The position numbers and the translations under genes were made by a program. A stretch of 64,000 nt of DNA from Bacillota bacterium (GTDB lineage: Bacteria > Bacillota_A > Clostridia > Lachnospirales > Lachnospiraceae). Shown one piece after another: positions 1-11,085 of the stretch. The notes beneath the pieces are model-generated. The model was not told where the DNA came from. It was given only the letters and a program-made list of their open reading frames with translations, and did not search any database. How positions within the stretch are numbered: the stretch's first letter is position 1; each line of letters starts with the position of its first letter. The stretch lies in assembly GCA_023443625.1 (NCBI GenBank), contig JAEZTQ010000008.1:136496-200495 (forward strand), in the 5' to 3' direction.

Positions 1-74
1 TCTATTGAAATCAAATTATCTTAATATACGAAGAATTTTATCAAGAAGGAGTTTCGGTATTGATCGGAATTTAA

Positions 75-120
75 ATAGGATAAGTGCACCCATTATGAGG
101 AGGGGTACACTTATCCTATT
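75..120 (-). terminator. Hairpin terminator after the AlkZ-related gene
   Basis: The arms AATAGGATAAGTG and CACTTATCCTATT pair almost perfectly around a loop of about 14 nt. The hairpin touches the stop codon of the reverse-strand gene at 120. No gene is seen in bases 1-74. Confidence 0.7.
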
Positions 121-842
121 TATTTAATAATTTTTTCAATTCCTTTAATCGATGCCGTAGGATATGTGGATTTAAGATGTGTGACTATCTTATCCTTTGC
201 CTCTAAGGCACTCATATGATAACCTGAGCGAACATAAGCAGGAGTAAATAAATTTTCACTCAAGGTGTAATCTGCTACTGACCAGCCATATTCTTCATTC
301 TTCTTATTTACTCTTTTATGAAAGCTTCTTATGGTAATATAGGTTTGCATCTGTAATAAAGTGATTACTCCATCAAATCCTTTTTCACCACCCTTATCAA
401 ATCCTGCAGCTATTTTCAGATTATTTGATGGCATCACTTCATATTGCATAAGGACATCCATAATCCTTTTTGCCTTATAGCTTGCAAGACCATCCTCATA
501 CCGACTGTCAAAATCATATCCGTTCCTTCGATAGGAGGCTAAATAAGGATACCACTCCTTTGAAACAAAACCTGCCTTGTTAGAGAATAGCTTTGCATAT
601 GCAATCTCTCCCTCTTCGGCAATAATCTGTCGCCATTCCCAGGGATCCTCCTGGGGTACCCCTGACCACCAACCATCGCTTGCGGTAATCTCTTCTACAG
701 AGAATCCTGGAATTTCATTCTTAAATAAGGGAAGAAAACCGACTTCCTTAATATACTCCCCTAGTTCCATATGGGTCTTTATCCTTTTTGGATCCTTACG
801 GTCCAGCCCCTCCATGGTCCATACACCATCAATATTAATCAT
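120..842 (-). CDS. AlkZ-related protein of unknown function
   Basis: 240 residues, soluble, no signal peptide. It resembles the short proteins annotated as AlkZ-related in Lachnospiraceae; AlkZ/YcaQ are HTH_42-fold DNA glycosylases. Recognisable pieces are the N-terminal DGVWTMEGLDRKDP segment (residues 5-18), a Trp-rich WWSG...DPWEWR stretch near residues 57-69 and FDSRYEDGLASYKAKRI near 112-128. I cannot see a confirmed catalytic residue, so glycosylase activity is not claimed. The ATG at 842 has GGGAGAG upstream. It is a single gene with a strong hairpin at its 3' end, next to nucleotide-metabolism and repair genes on the same strand. Confidence 0.65.
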   Translation of the reverse strand: MINIDGVWTMEGLDRKDPKRIKTHMELGEYIKEVGFLPLFKNEIPGFSVEEITASDGWWSGVPQEDPWEWRQIIAEEGEIAYAKLFSNKAGFVSKEWYPYLASYRRNGYDFDSRYEDGLASYKAKRIMDVLMQYEVMPSNNLKIAAGFDKGGEKGFDGVITLLQMQTYITIRSFHKRVNKKNEEYGWSVADYTLSENLFTPAYVRSGYHMSALEAKDKIVTHLKSTYPTASIKGIEKIIK

Positions 843-999
843 AAGTACTCTCCCATACTATTACTTATCTTACACTTGTTTATTGGGTTAAGGTGTTGCG
901 AACAAACTATGTTTTTCATCACGCAATCATAAAAATATATTTATGCAAATTGACTTACGATATTTTCAAGTAGACCTTTTGACCCCCTAACCTTATTGG

Positions 1000-1581
1000 C
1001 TAATTTAATTCATCCAGGGTTTTATCATAGGCAGGAAGAAACTCCTCCATAAATATATCTACTTCTTTTAAATTCATTCTCTTTAGTAAGCCTTCAATAG
1101 TTTCTTCTGCTTTTTGAAATTCTGTATTACCTGTCTTTCTTTCATCCTTGCATTTAATAAGTGCAGACAATTTATCTGCTGCCTTAACCAACTTCCACAG
1201 ATGAGATTCTTCTTCCTGTGGAAAGAAAATTGCTTCATAACTCTTACGCATATCCTCAGGAAGCATTAAAAGCAGACGATTTGCTGCAGCTTCCTCTACT
1301 GCTTTAAATGCTCCTTGAATATTGTCATTATAATACTTTATGGGAGTTGGCATATCTCCTGTAATTATCTCTGTAGCATCATGGTAAATTCCAATCAAGG
1401 CTGCTTTTTCTGCATTAATATTATTGCCTAGCCGTTCATTACTAATAACAGCCAGAGCATGAGCAAGGATACTCACTTCCAGAGAATGTTCGCTGATATT
1501 CTCTGAGATAGAATTACGCATCAAAGCCCATCTTTGTATATACTTCATTCTGGACATCATTGCAAAAAAACCAAAATCCAT
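1000..1581 (-). CDS. YfbR-like HD-domain 5'-deoxynucleotidase
   Basis: 193 residues, the normal length for YfbR (about 199 in E. coli). The HD-domain metal ligands are visible: His in SEHSLEVS near residue 32, the HD pair in IYHDATE near residue 67, and a downstream Asp in the KAADKLSALIKC helix. These enzymes remove phosphate from dNMPs in the cytoplasm, using Co2+ or Mn2+. The ATG at 1581 follows GAGGAGG with 7 nt spacing. It lies just downstream of uvrA on the same strand, 52 bp away, so it may be read from the uvrBA transcript. Substrate range is inferred from the family. Confidence 0.85.
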   Translation of the reverse strand: MDFGFFAMMSRMKYIQRWALMRNSISENISEHSLEVSILAHALAVISNERLGNNINAEKAALIGIYHDATEIITGDMPTPIKYYNDNIQGAFKAVEEAAANRLLLMLPEDMRKSYEAIFFPQEEESHLWKLVKAADKLSALIKCKDERKTGNTEFQKAEETIEGLLKRMNLKEVDIFMEEFLPAYDKTLDELN

Positions 1582-1632
1582 CCTATTTCCTCCTCAGTAT
1601 ATGATAACAGCCTTCTCTTATCTTACTCTTTC

Positions 1633-4467
1633 CTATTCCTCCAGATATTTTTTTAGATATTGGCCTGTATAGGATTTTTCATTAGCTGCTATATCCTCCG
1701 GGGTTCCCTGTGCAATTACTGTTCCTCCCTTATCACCACCTTCTGGACCAATATCAATAATATAATCAGCAGTCTTAATCACATCCAGATTATGCTCAAT
1801 AACAACCACTGTATTACCACTGTCAGAGAAACGCTTCATAATATCAATTAATTTATGCACGTCAGCAAAATGAAGTCCTGTGGTAGGCTCATCCAAGATA
1901 TAGATTGTTTTGCCTGTACTTCGTTTGCTAAGTTCTGTTGCAAGCTTTATTCTTTGAGCTTCGCCGCCAGATAAGGAAGTAGATGGATGGCCCAGACGTA
2001 GATAGGACAATCCTACATCATTGAGAGTCTCAATCTTTCTTCGAATGGATGGAACATTGGCAAAGAAATTAACAGCTTCCTCTATGGTCATATCAAGAAC
2101 CTCATAGATGTTCTTTCCTTTATATCGAACTTCTAAGGTATCTCGATTGTATCTCTTACCATTACATACTTCACAAGGTACATAAATATCAGGAAGGAAA
2201 TTCATCTCTATCTTAATGATACCATCACCACTGCAGGCTTCACAGCGACCACCCTTCACATTAAAGCTAAAACGTCCTTTGGAATATCCTCGCATCTTGG
2301 CATCCTGGGTAGAAGCAAATAAATCTCTTATCTGATCAAAAACTCCTGTATAGGTTGCAGGGTTGGATCTTGGAGTACGGCCGATGGGTGACTGATCAAT
2401 ATTAATTACCTTATCCAGCTGATCAATGCCTAACATATTCTCATGTTTACCGGGTATACACCGTGCCCTATTTAAATCTCTCGCTAACCTCTTATATAGG
2501 ATTTCTGTAATCAGCGAGCTTTTACCAGAACCGGATACACCTGTAACACAAGTCATGACACCCAGAGGAATATCCACATTGATATTCTTTAAGTTATTCT
2601 CTGCTGCCCTTAGGATGGATAAATGTCCAGTAGGCTCCCTTCTTTCACTGGGTACAGGTATCTTAACTCTACCGCTAAGATAAGCTCCTGTTGCCGATTC
2701 CTTTACTTTCATAATCTGCTTGGCAGTTCCGGCAGCAACCACCTCTCCTCCATGTTCTCCTGCACCAGGTCCTATATCAATAATATAATCCGCTGCGAAC
2801 ATGGTATCCTCATCATGCTCTACAACAATCAGGGTATTACCTAAGTTCTTAAGGTTATTTAGAGTCTTAAGTAATTTATCGTTATCCCTTTGGTGTAGAC
2901 CAATACTGGGCTCATCTAATATATAAGCCACTCCTACAAGTCCTGAACCAATCTGGGTGGCCAAACGAATTCTCTGTGCTTCCCCACCGGATAAGGTCCC
3001 TGTTGCTCTTGCTAAAGTAAGATAATCTAGGCCAACATCCATTAAAAAGCCGATTCTTCCCCTTATCTCCTTAAGCACCAGATCACCAACTTTTAGCTGC
3101 ATGGTGGTTAGCTTAAGATCCCTCATAAAAGCAGCTAGCTCTCTGATTGAATAATCTGTAACATCGGAAATATTCATGTCCCCCACCGTTACAGCTAAGG
3201 CTTCCCTTTTAAGACGCTTTCCACCACATTCCTTACAGGGAGTGGTTCTCATAAAGCTCTCATACTCCTGTTTTATGGTCTCCGAACCGGTTTCACGATA
3301 ACGCCGCTCTACATTACGAATTAATCCTTCAAATACCACATCATAGATTCCAACACCTCGCTGCCCACGGTAATGTACTTTTACCGACTTACCATCCGTA
3401 CCATGAATGAACATCTGCTGTATCTTTTCAGGGAGTTCTTCATAGGGTGTATTTATATCAAATTGATACTCTTTGGCTAAGGCCTCCAGTATACATCTAG
3501 AATAGCTTCCTTTATCTACAACGGACTGCCACCCCGGAGCTGCTATGGCACCATCAATAAGGCTCTTATCCTTATCAGGAAGGAGTAATTCCTCATCAAA
3601 TTCCATCTTATTACCAAGTCCATGACATTCAGGGCAGGCTCCAAAGGGATTATTAAAGGAGAAATTCCTGGGTTCAATCTCATCTATACTGATGCCGCAG
3701 TCGGGACATGCAAAGTTCTGACTAAAGGTAATCTGTGATTCTCCAACAACATCTAAAAACAGAAGTCCTTCTGCTAGTTTTAAAACATTCTCTATGGAAT
3801 CTGATAGTCTCTTTTCAATGCCTTCTTTTATGACTAGTCGATCCACTATAATCTCGATATTATGCTTATTATTCTTCTCAAGCTTGATTTCCTCAGTCAA
3901 CTCATATAAATTACCATCAACCCTAACTCTCACATAACCGCTTCTTTTCGCCTGTTCAAAGAGTTTTACATGCTCCCCTTTACGTCCTCTTACTACAGGA
4001 GCCAATAATTGAATCTTGGTGCCCTGAGGAAGGGTCATTATCTCATCAACCATCTGGTCAACCGTCTGTTTTTTGATTTCAAGACCGCATTTGGGACAAT
4101 GAGGTATACCAATCCTTGCATAGAGGAGACGAAAATAATCATATATCTCTGTTACTGTTCCTACCGTAGAACGAGGATTTCGATTGGTTGACTTCTGATC
4201 AATGGAGATAGCTGGAGGTAATCCCTCAATACTTTCCACATTGGGCTTCTCCATCTGACCTAAGAACTGCCTTGCATAGGAGGAAAGAGACTCCATATAT
4301 CTTCTCTGACCTTCTGCATAAATGGTATCAAAAGCCAGGGAGGATTTACCCGAACCGCTAAGTCCAGTAAGTACTACAAATTGATCTCTGGGTATATCCA
4401 CATTCAGATTCTTTAAATTATTTTCCTTTGCACCTCTGATTTTAATATAATTCTTCTTATCTGCCAT
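1633..4467 (-). CDS. uvrA: Excinuclease ABC subunit A
   Basis: 944 residues, full length. It is the damage-sensing ATPase of nucleotide excision repair and loads UvrB on DNA. Two ABC modules are visible: Walker [10 protein letters not shown] near residue 36 and GVSGSGKSS near residue 640, signature [11 protein letters not shown] and [11 protein letters not shown], and Walker [11 protein letters not shown] and [10 protein letters not shown]. Zinc-binding CxxC pairs occur as CPDCG, CPECHG, CKECGG and CEACSGDG...CEVCNGKRY. The UvrB-interacting insert is present, unlike typical UvrA2 forms. It follows uvrB by 87 bp and both should share the promoter at 6.78 kb. A paralogue lies at 42.7-45.6 kb. 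Confidence 0.98.
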   Translation of the reverse strand: MADKKNYIKIRGAKENNLKNLNVDIPRDQFVVLTGLSGSGKSSLAFDTIYAEGQRRYMESLSSYARQFLGQMEKPNVESIEGLPPAISIDQKSTNRNPRSTVGTVTEIYDYFRLLYARIGIPHCPKCGLEIKKQTVDQMVDEIMTLPQGTKIQLLAPVVRGRKGEHVKLFEQAKRSGYVRVRVDGNLYELTEEIKLEKNNKHNIEIIVDRLVIKEGIEKRLSDSIENVLKLAEGLLFLDVVGESQITFSQNFACPDCGISIDEIEPRNFSFNNPFGACPECHGLGNKMEFDEELLLPDKDKSLIDGAIAAPGWQSVVDKGSYSRCILEALAKEYQFDINTPYEELPEKIQQMFIHGTDGKSVKVHYRGQRGVGIYDVVFEGLIRNVERRYRETGSETIKQEYESFMRTTPCKECGGKRLKREALAVTVGDMNISDVTDYSIRELAAFMRDLKLTTMQLKVGDLVLKEIRGRIGFLMDVGLDYLTLARATGTLSGGEAQRIRLATQIGSGLVGVAYILDEPSIGLHQRDNDKLLKTLNNLKNLGNTLIVVEHDEDTMFAADYIIDIGPGAGEHGGEVVAAGTAKQIMKVKESATGAYLSGRVKIPVPSERREPTGHLSILRAAENNLKNINVDIPLGVMTCVTGVSGSGKSSLITEILYKRLARDLNRARCIPGKHENMLGIDQLDKVINIDQSPIGRTPRSNPATYTGVFDQIRDLFASTQDAKMRGYSKGRFSFNVKGGRCEACSGDGIIKIEMNFLPDIYVPCEVCNGKRYNRDTLEVRYKGKNIYEVLDMTIEEAVNFFANVPSIRRKIETLNDVGLSYLRLGHPSTSLSGGEAQRIKLATELSKRSTGKTIYILDEPTTGLHFADVHKLIDIMKRFSDSGNTVVVIEHNLDVIKTADYIIDIGPEGGDKGGTVIAQGTPEDIAANEKSYTGQYLKKYLEE

Positions 4468-4554
4468 TGTTCCACCTATTCTATTACTTATAAATTTAAG
4501 TTATCTTTTTAAATCTGTATCGAGCCTTCCTGCCTATGCAATCCACATACCAGC

Positions 4555-6543
4555 TTAGATACCACTAATCTCTTGTAACTGCTTCTTTAGTTCAACCATC
4601 TTATCCCTCAACTCTGCTGCTGCCTCAAAATTCAGTTCTGCTGCCGCCTTATGCATCTGCTGTGTTACCAGTTTAACCAAAGCTTCTAATTCTTTACGAG
4701 ACATGGACTCTAAATCCTTCTCCATATCTTTCAGATTTGTTTCTGCCTTCTTAGAGATACTAATTAAATCTCGAACCTTCTTCTGAATGGTTGTGGGTGT
4801 AATACCATGGGCTTCGTTGTAGGCCTGCTGTATCTGCCTTCTACGGTTAGTCTCTGAAATTGCACGTTTCATGGAATCCGTCATCTTATCCGCATACATT
4901 ACAACATGTCCTTCTGCATTACGGGCAGCTCGTCCAATGGTCTGTATCAAGGATGTCTCTGATCTTAAGAAGCCTTCCTTATCTGCATCCAGTATGGCTA
5001 CCAACCCCACCTCTGGAATATCTAATCCTTCACGCAATAAATTGATACCCACAAGAACATCAAATACATTCATACGCATATCTCGAATGATTTCAGACCG
5101 CTCCAAGGTATCAATATCGGAGTGAAGATATTTTATCCGTATTCCCACTTCTCTCAAATATGATGTTAGATCTTCTGCCATCTTCTTGGTCAAGGTAGTT
5201 ACTAGCACCTTACTATTCTTAGCAATTTCTTTATTGATTTCCCCTAGAAGATCATCAATCTGTCCCGTTACTGGTCTAACATCCACCTCTGGATCAAGAA
5301 GTCCTGTTGGTCTAATTACCTGTTCTGTTCGCAGAAGTTCATGTTCCTCTTCGTAGACGGAAGGTGTAGCGGATACAAATAATATCTGACTTATCTTACT
5401 TTCAAATTCTGTAAAGTTCAGTGGCCTGTTATCCAGCGCCGATGGCAATCGAAAGCCATAGTCCACCAAGGTTGTTTTTCTTGAACGGTCACCTGCATAC
5501 ATGCCTCGAACCTGTGGAAGTGTTATATGGGACTCATCCACAATAATTAAAAAATCCTTAGAAAAATAATCCATCAGGGTATGGGGTGGAGAACCAGGTT
5601 CTAGTCCTGTAAGATGTCTGGAATAGTTTTCAACACCTGAACAGAAACCTGTTTCTCGAAGCATCTCTATATCAAAATTAGTACGCTCAGATATTCTCTG
5701 GGCTTCTAAAAGCTTATCCTCACTTTTAAAATACCTTACCCTCTCTTCAAGTTCTTCCTCTATATTCTTAATTGCCTCCTCTAACTTGTCCGGTGATACA
5801 ACATAGTGAGATGCAGGAAATATAACCAGATGCTCCAAACTGCTTTTTACCTCACCGGTCAGCACATCAATCTCCAATATCCTGTCTATTTCATCTCCAA
5901 AGAATTCCACACGGACCGCAACTTCGCCAGAATTTGCAGGAAATATCTCTACCACATCTCCCCGAACCCTAAAGGTTCCTCTTTTAAAATCCATATCATT
6001 GCGATCATATTGTATCTCTATGAGCTTCTTTAATACCTCATCCCTGTCCTTGATCATTCCTGGTCTTAAGGAAAGAACCATGTTCTGGTAATCAATGGGG
6101 CTACCCAAACCATAGATACAGGATACACTAGCAACGATGATTACATCATTACGTTCTGATAAGGAGGCTGTTGCTGAATGTCTTAATTTATCTATCTCCT
6201 CATTAATTGCAGAATCCTTCTCTATATAGGTATCCGTTGAAGGAACATAGGCCTCTGGCTGATAATAGTCATAATAACTTACAAAGTACTCAACTGCATT
6301 CTCTGGAAAAAACTCTTTGAACTCACCATATAACTGGGCAGCAAGGGTCTTATTATGTGCTATGATTAAGGTAGGTTTTTGAATTTGGGCAATAACATTC
6401 GCCATGGTAAAGGTCTTGCCTGAACCGGTTACACCCAGTAAGGTTTGACATTGATTCCCTTGAACAAAGCCCTCTGTTAAGGCCTTAATTGCCTCTGGCT
6501 GATCCCCTGTAGGTTCAAAATCCGAAACCAATTTAAATTCCAT
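4555..6543 (-). CDS. uvrB: Excinuclease ABC subunit B
   Basis: 662 residues, full length. UvrB is the helicase-like damage-verification subunit of nucleotide excision repair. Visible are Walker A GVTGSGKT (near residue 39), the beta-hairpin region [18 protein letters not shown] (near 92-109), DESH motif, SATPS, the helicase C-terminal QTIGRAARN motif and a C-terminal UVR domain (about residues 620-660) that contacts UvrC. The ATG at 6543 is preceded by GGAGGG. It is first in the uvrB-uvrA operon, with a promoter about 230 bp upstream that carries a LexA-like box. Confidence 0.98.
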   Translation of the reverse strand: MEFKLVSDFEPTGDQPEAIKALTEGFVQGNQCQTLLGVTGSGKTFTMANVIAQIQKPTLIIAHNKTLAAQLYGEFKEFFPENAVEYFVSYYDYYQPEAYVPSTDTYIEKDSAINEEIDKLRHSATASLSERNDVIIVASVSCIYGLGSPIDYQNMVLSLRPGMIKDRDEVLKKLIEIQYDRNDMDFKRGTFRVRGDVVEIFPANSGEVAVRVEFFGDEIDRILEIDVLTGEVKSSLEHLVIFPASHYVVSPDKLEEAIKNIEEELEERVRYFKSEDKLLEAQRISERTNFDIEMLRETGFCSGVENYSRHLTGLEPGSPPHTLMDYFSKDFLIIVDESHITLPQVRGMYAGDRSRKTTLVDYGFRLPSALDNRPLNFTEFESKISQILFVSATPSVYEEEHELLRTEQVIRPTGLLDPEVDVRPVTGQIDDLLGEINKEIAKNSKVLVTTLTKKMAEDLTSYLREVGIRIKYLHSDIDTLERSEIIRDMRMNVFDVLVGINLLREGLDIPEVGLVAILDADKEGFLRSETSLIQTIGRAARNAEGHVVMYADKMTDSMKRAISETNRRRQIQQAYNEAHGITPTTIQKKVRDLISISKKAETNLKDMEKDLESMSRKELEALVKLVTQQMHKAAAELNFEAAAELRDKMVELKKQLQEISGI

Positions 6544-6780
6544 ACAGCTATCCCTCCATTCAAGTACACTTTTGATAATTCTATGATTAATAAACCACGC
6601 AATACAAGAATTACTCTCATTATAATTCTATCATTATATAAATCCCGTGATACAATTTGATAGGGGAATTTTATCCTCCATGTATCCTGGTTTTACTGTG
6701 ATTTCTAATTCTCTTAAGGTCTATGTGTAGTGTAACCATATAATTGACAAGGTCACAATACACATATCAGAATTTAGGTA

Positions 6781-6809
6781 ATTATAGCATAGCTATAATT
6801 GTAAATCAA
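6781..6809 (-). promoter_or_regulatory. SigA-type promoter of uvrB-uvrA
   Basis: On the reverse strand TTGATT (6804-6809), a 17-bp spacer and TATAAT (6781-6786). Transcription should start near 6773, leaving a leader of about 230 nt before uvrB. I see no clear riboswitch or attenuator in that leader (6544-6773). The gap 6544-6942 otherwise holds only the LexA-like box and a terminator. Confidence 0.7.
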
Positions 6810-6817
6810 TACATTTT

Positions 6818-6831
6818 CGAATGTCTGTTCT
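6818..6831 (-). promoter_or_regulatory. Candidate LexA (SOS) box upstream of uvrB
   Basis: CGAATGTCTGTTCT fits the Gram-positive LexA consensus CGAAC-N4-GTTCG at all but two positions. It lies 9 bp upstream of the -35 element, where a repressor could act. uvrBA is a classical SOS operon in Firmicutes, which supports the assignment. Confidence 0.55.
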
Positions 6832-6861
6832 ACTTTTGGTAATTACTACTAAAACATTAGA

Positions 6862-6903
6862 AAAGGACAAAACTCTAATCCTTTGGATTATCTTTGTCCT
6901 TCT
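6862..6903 (-). terminator. Hairpin terminator after the ABC exporter pair
   Basis: AAAGGACAAA and TTTGTCCTT form the outer stem and TAATCC/GGATTA the inner one. It lies 40 nt past the stop codon of the reverse-strand ABC gene at 6943. Confidence 0.6.
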
Positions 6904-6942
6904 CCTACTATGATTATAATGAACTTTGTGCAAAGTTACTTT

Positions 6943-8697
6943 TTAAACTTCCTTGCCTGCAAACTGACTGTTATACAGATCAGCATAAAAACCACCTTGC
7001 TTTAGTAAGTCCTCATGATTACCCTGTTCAATCACCTGACCGTTATTCATTACCAGGATAAGATCCGCTTCCTTTATGGTAGATAAGCGATGGGCCACAA
7101 TAAAGCTGGTGCGATTCTCCATAAGCTTTGCAAAGGCCTTTTGTATTCTTATCTCGGTTCGGGTGTCAATATTACTTGTTGCTTCGTCTAGAATTAACAT
7201 TTTCGGCTTCATGAGCATAACTCTGGCAATACATAATAATTGCTTCTGTCCCTGGGATATATTCCCTCCATCCTCTGAAAGAATGGTATCATAGCCTTTG
7301 GGGAGGCGTTTGATAAAGCTATGAGCATAGGCTGCTTTGGCAGCGGCAATTATCTCTTCCTCTGATGCATCATCCTTGCCATAAGCGATATTATCCCTTA
7401 CTGTTCCATGAAAGAGCCAAGTCTCTTGCAACACCATTCCATAAAGCCTCCTGAGAGCCTGGCGTTTTACCTTTTTTATGTCCACTCCGTTGACTTTAAT
7501 AGCTCCAGCACTTGTATCATAAAAACGCATTAGAAGATTTATAATTGTAGTTTTACCACTTCCCGTAGGTCCAACGATTGCAATCCTCTCTCCCGGCTTC
7601 ACCTCCAAATTTAAATCCTGTATAAGTAGTGTATCCTCCCTATAGGAGAAGTCCACCTGGTCAATACGCACACTACCATCCCCCTGGAGATTATCAGATA
7701 AGCCCTCCTCCGAGCTTTCCGTATTCTCATCAATTAAGGCAAATACCCTCTGGGCTGATGCAAGAGCAGATTGCAGCTCTGTAATTACTCCTGATATTTC
7801 ATTAAAGGGTTTGGTATACTGATTGGCATAGGCCAAAAAACTCGAAAGCTGTCCTATGGATATTCTGCCATTAATTGCTGTAAAGGCACCATATATCCCC
7901 ACTGCTGCATATACAATTCCATTTACAAATCTGGTACTTGGATTAGTCAGCGAGGAATAGAATTGAGCCTTTACACCACATACATGAAGTCTATGGTTAA
8001 TTTCCTTAAACCTTTCAAAGGACCTGCCTTCATAGGAGTATAATTTAAGTACCTTCTGATTTCCTATCATTTCTTCAATGAGTCCGCTCATCTCTCCTTT
8101 GATCTTTGACTGTTCGCTGAATTTACTGTATACAGCCTTAGAGATAAAAGCTGCTACAAACAAGGACAGGGGGGTCAGAAAGATTACAACAAGTCCTATA
8201 CTTACATCGATGGAAAGCATAAAGACAATGGTTCCAATAATGGTTACCAACCCTGTAAATAATTGGGCAAAACCCTGCAGCAGTCCATCGGATACAGCAT
8301 CAACATCATTTACCATTCGACTTATTATATCCCCGTGGGAATTCTGGTCTATATATTTTAGAGGTACCTTATTAAGCTTCCCATATGCTTGCGTTCTCAA
8401 ATCCTTAATGGTCTTAAAGGTAATCCGGTTGGTGTAAAAGGTCATCAACCATTGAAATAAGGCACTGCCTACAATAGCACCTGCCAACTGGAATAAGATT
8501 ATCTTCACTTGATCAAAATTCACATCTCCCTTACCTATAATACTATCCACTGCTCTACCAATTAGTATTGGAGTTAATAGGGAGAGGGTTACACTAATGA
8601 CTGCACAAAGAAGCGCCAATAGCATAAATAATCTATAGGGTTTGGTATAGGCTAAGAGTCTACTTAAGGTTGAGGTATTCTTCTTGTCTTTCATCAT
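6943..8697 (-). CDS. ABC exporter half, consensus Walker B (multidrug type, second subunit)
   Basis: 584 residues: a six-helix exporter membrane domain (about 1-320) followed by an ATPase domain (about 345-580). Walker A is GPTGSGKTT and Walker B LILDEAT with the catalytic Glu present. The signature is ISQGQKQL instead of LSGGQ. Its partner upstream has the opposite defects, so the two form a heterodimer with one active and one degenerate ATP site, as in BmrCD/LmrCD/TM287-288. The start overlaps the partner stop by 4 bp (ATGA), which indicates translational coupling. The substrate is unknown; drugs or lipids are usual for the family. Confidence 0.9.
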   Translation of the reverse strand: MMKDKKNTSTLSRLLAYTKPYRLFMLLALLCAVISVTLSLLTPILIGRAVDSIIGKGDVNFDQVKIILFQLAGAIVGSALFQWLMTFYTNRITFKTIKDLRTQAYGKLNKVPLKYIDQNSHGDIISRMVNDVDAVSDGLLQGFAQLFTGLVTIIGTIVFMLSIDVSIGLVVIFLTPLSLFVAAFISKAVYSKFSEQSKIKGEMSGLIEEMIGNQKVLKLYSYEGRSFERFKEINHRLHVCGVKAQFYSSLTNPSTRFVNGIVYAAVGIYGAFTAINGRISIGQLSSFLAYANQYTKPFNEISGVITELQSALASAQRVFALIDENTESSEEGLSDNLQGDGSVRIDQVDFSYREDTLLIQDLNLEVKPGERIAIVGPTGSGKTTIINLLMRFYDTSAGAIKVNGVDIKKVKRQALRRLYGMVLQETWLFHGTVRDNIAYGKDDASEEEIIAAAKAAYAHSFIKRLPKGYDTILSEDGGNISQGQKQLLCIARVMLMKPKMLILDEATSNIDTRTEIRIQKAFAKLMENRTSFIVAHRLSTIKEADLILVMNNGQVIEQGNHEDLLKQGGFYADLYNSQFAGKEV

Positions 8698-10436
8698 GCT
8701 CTCTTTGCCTCCTCCTCACTGAATTGGGATAAGCAGATCTCTTTATATACTTCACAGCCCTGTAAAAGATCACTGTGTTTGCCAATACCCACTATCCTGC
8801 CATCCTCCAAGACAATGATTTTGTCCGCATGCATAATAGTTCCTGCTCTTTGGGAAACCATTATAACTGTCATATCCCTACAGTCTTCCCTTAATGCCTT
8901 ACGGAGTCTTGCGTCCGTTGCATAGTCCAGAGCACTTAAGCTATCATCCAGAATTAGTATCTTAGGCCTACCAACCAATGCCCTGGCTATGGTAAGTCGC
9001 TGCCTTTGTCCTCCTGAGAGGTTTTTGCCATTCTGGGCTATTTTATGATTCAATCCCTGAGGAAATTTAGAGATAAATTCCTCTGCCTGAGCAGTTTTTA
9101 TAGCTCTTTTCATCTCTTCCTCTGTTGCATCCTCCTTTGCCATCCTTAGATTATCTTTAATACTTCCTAAGAAGAGGACAGCCTTCTGTGGTGCCACCCC
9201 AAAATGTTTTCGTAGAGTATCAAAAGTATAATCTCTTAGAGATTTCCCTTCAAGTAATATCTCTCCCTTCGTAGCTTCATATAATCTAGGTAGAAGATTG
9301 ATCAAAGTAGATTTACCGGAGCCTGTTCCGCCGATAATCCCAATTGTTTCTCCCTCTTCTATGTCAAAACTAATCTCCTCTAAAGCGTATTCCTCAGAAT
9401 CTGGATATGCAAAAGATACCTGTTTAAGGGAAATCAGCGGACCTTGTCTTCTTACCTCTTCCTCATTATCCCTATGACTACCCTGAATTAGTGTGGATTT
9501 TGTATCAAGCACTTTATTAATACGTCCAGCAGAAGCTGCTGCTTTTGTAAATATAACCACAAGATTGGCAACCACTACAAGTGCCAAAGAAATCTGAGTC
9601 ATGTAGTTTATCATTGCAATTAATTCACCCTGGGTCAACTTCCCCGTATTGATGCGGATTCCTCCAAACCATATAATTGCAACTATGGCTAAATTCATCA
9701 GTATAAAAATGGCGGGATTTAACAGAGCTGACAGCTTCCCTACCTGGATAGCAATTAGAGTTGCTTCTTCATTGACCCCTTCAAAGCGCCTTTCTTCCTT
9801 CTCCTCTCTGGAAAATGCACGTATCACCCTTGCTCCCGTCAAATTCTCTCTGGTTACTAGTGAAATATTATCCAGCAGCCTTTGTCTAGCCCTATAGAAG
9901 GGAACAGACTTCTTCATAATGATATACAATAGAAATGAGATAATTGGTATTACTGCCAAAAATATTAAAGATAGTTTAAAATCTATCATCATTGCCATCA
10001 CCGCTGCTCCCATTACCAAAAAAGGAGCACGTACAACCAAACGAATTAACATAGCGACGGCAAGCTGCATCTGGTTAACATCATTGGTGATGACTGTTAT
10101 GAGTTGATTTGTCCCTAATTGATCCAACTCAGCGTGAGATAGGGTACTAATATGGGCATATAACTCATTCCTCACCTTCGTTCCAAACCCTTGGGAAGCC
10201 CTTGCGGCACTATATTGACAAATCAACGCAAAAATGAGCCCTGCTACTCCTAGGAGTAATATCAATCCTCCCCTTTGAAGAACAAAGCTTTTATCGTTGT
10301 TTTTAATTCCAATATCAATAATAGAAGCCATTACCAAAGGTACAATCAGCTCAAAAATCGCCTCCATGAGTTTAAAAAAAGGACCAATAATTAATTCCTT
10401 TTTATAGTGCTTTAAATATTTTGCCAAACGAAACAT
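8694..10436 (-). CDS. ABC exporter half, degenerate Walker B (multidrug type, first subunit)
   Basis: 580 residues, membrane domain about 1-310 then an ATPase domain. Walker A is GGTGSGKST and the signature is canonical LSGGQRQRL, but the Walker B reads LILDDSLSALD: the catalytic Glu is replaced by Asp. This is the mark of the degenerate-site subunit in heterodimeric exporters (BmrC/LmrC type). The partner follows with a 4-bp overlap. The ATG at 10436 follows an AGAGGA site. It probably opens a two-gene operon that ends at the hairpin at 6.9 kb. Confidence 0.9.
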   Translation of the reverse strand: MFRLAKYLKHYKKELIIGPFFKLMEAIFELIVPLVMASIIDIGIKNNDKSFVLQRGGLILLLGVAGLIFALICQYSAARASQGFGTKVRNELYAHISTLSHAELDQLGTNQLITVITNDVNQMQLAVAMLIRLVVRAPFLVMGAAVMAMMIDFKLSLIFLAVIPIISFLLYIIMKKSVPFYRARQRLLDNISLVTRENLTGARVIRAFSREEKEERRFEGVNEEATLIAIQVGKLSALLNPAIFILMNLAIVAIIWFGGIRINTGKLTQGELIAMINYMTQISLALVVVANLVVIFTKAAASAGRINKVLDTKSTLIQGSHRDNEEEVRRQGPLISLKQVSFAYPDSEEYALEEISFDIEEGETIGIIGGTGSGKSTLINLLPRLYEATKGEILLEGKSLRDYTFDTLRKHFGVAPQKAVLFLGSIKDNLRMAKEDATEEEMKRAIKTAQAEEFISKFPQGLNHKIAQNGKNLSGGQRQRLTIARALVGRPKILILDDSLSALDYATDARLRKALREDCRDMTVIMVSQRAGTIMHADKIIVLEDGRIVGIGKHSDLLQGCEVYKEICLSQFSEEEAKRA

Positions 10437-10565
10437 ATTGTTTTCCTCTCTTTTAATCTATACACTTTTGTAATATTCTACTAAGCTAGTACATTTTGGG
10501 ATTCATTTCCATTTGTATTATCATTTTTTATCTTACTATTATGGAGTTAAGATATTTTACCTCTT

Positions 10566-11018
10566 CTAAGCCCCATCACTGAGTGCTTTTTTACATACCC
10601 TAATAAAGGCCTCTAGAAATCTCTTATCATCTTCTTGTGTCCTTTTTCTAGCATGACCTTTGACCCGCTCTCCTGCCCTTCTGCATCTCTTTGTTATATC
10701 ACGCTCCATCAGCATTACATCTATATTCTTATCAGTGTATATCTTTCCACCAGGATGAATGGCATAGGCTCCCTTGCCAAGTGCCATGGCAGCTACTCCA
10801 TAATCCTGAGTAACAACAATATCTCCTTTATTCGTTCTGTTAATCAATGCAAAATCAACTGCATCCGGTGCCTTACTCACTGATATAATTTCACTGTATG
10901 AAGAATAGAGAATATGGCTTGTATCAATTAACATTACTACAGGTATTTGCATTCTCTCTGCTACATCCTCTATGATTTCTTTTACCGGACATGCATCTGC
11001 ATCTACTAATATCCTCAT
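10566..11018 (-). CDS. YaiI/YqxD family protein (DUF188)
   Basis: 150 residues, the family length. It has the conserved opening RILVDADACPVKEII (residues 2-16) and the SDxA-like acidic pattern, with VVTQDYGVAAMAL near residue 74 and the basic RRAGERVKGHARKRT-like stretch near 113-128. The fold is PIN-like and nuclease-like, but no biochemical role is settled. It lies 68 bp downstream of the 2'-5' ligase-like gene on the same strand and may share its transcript. Confidence 0.88.
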   Translation of the reverse strand: MRILVDADACPVKEIIEDVAERMQIPVVMLIDTSHILYSSYSEIISVSKAPDAVDFALINRTNKGDIVVTQDYGVAAMALGKGAYAIHPGGKIYTDKNIDVMLMERDITKRCRRAGERVKGHARKRTQEDDKRFLEAFIRVCKKALSDGA

Positions 11019-11085
11019 ACTAACAGTACATTCCTTCCCTTTAAGTTAGTTTGTGCCTTATCTTTTAACAAGCACTGGAGTTCAA

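Noticed and set aside
577..891. 104-codon forward frame opposite the AlkZ-related gene
   Set aside because: Antisense shadow with no ribosome site and no recognisable protein features.
6544..6780. Riboswitch in the uvrB leader
   Set aside because: No recognisable conserved core or terminator/antiterminator pair could be seen by eye.
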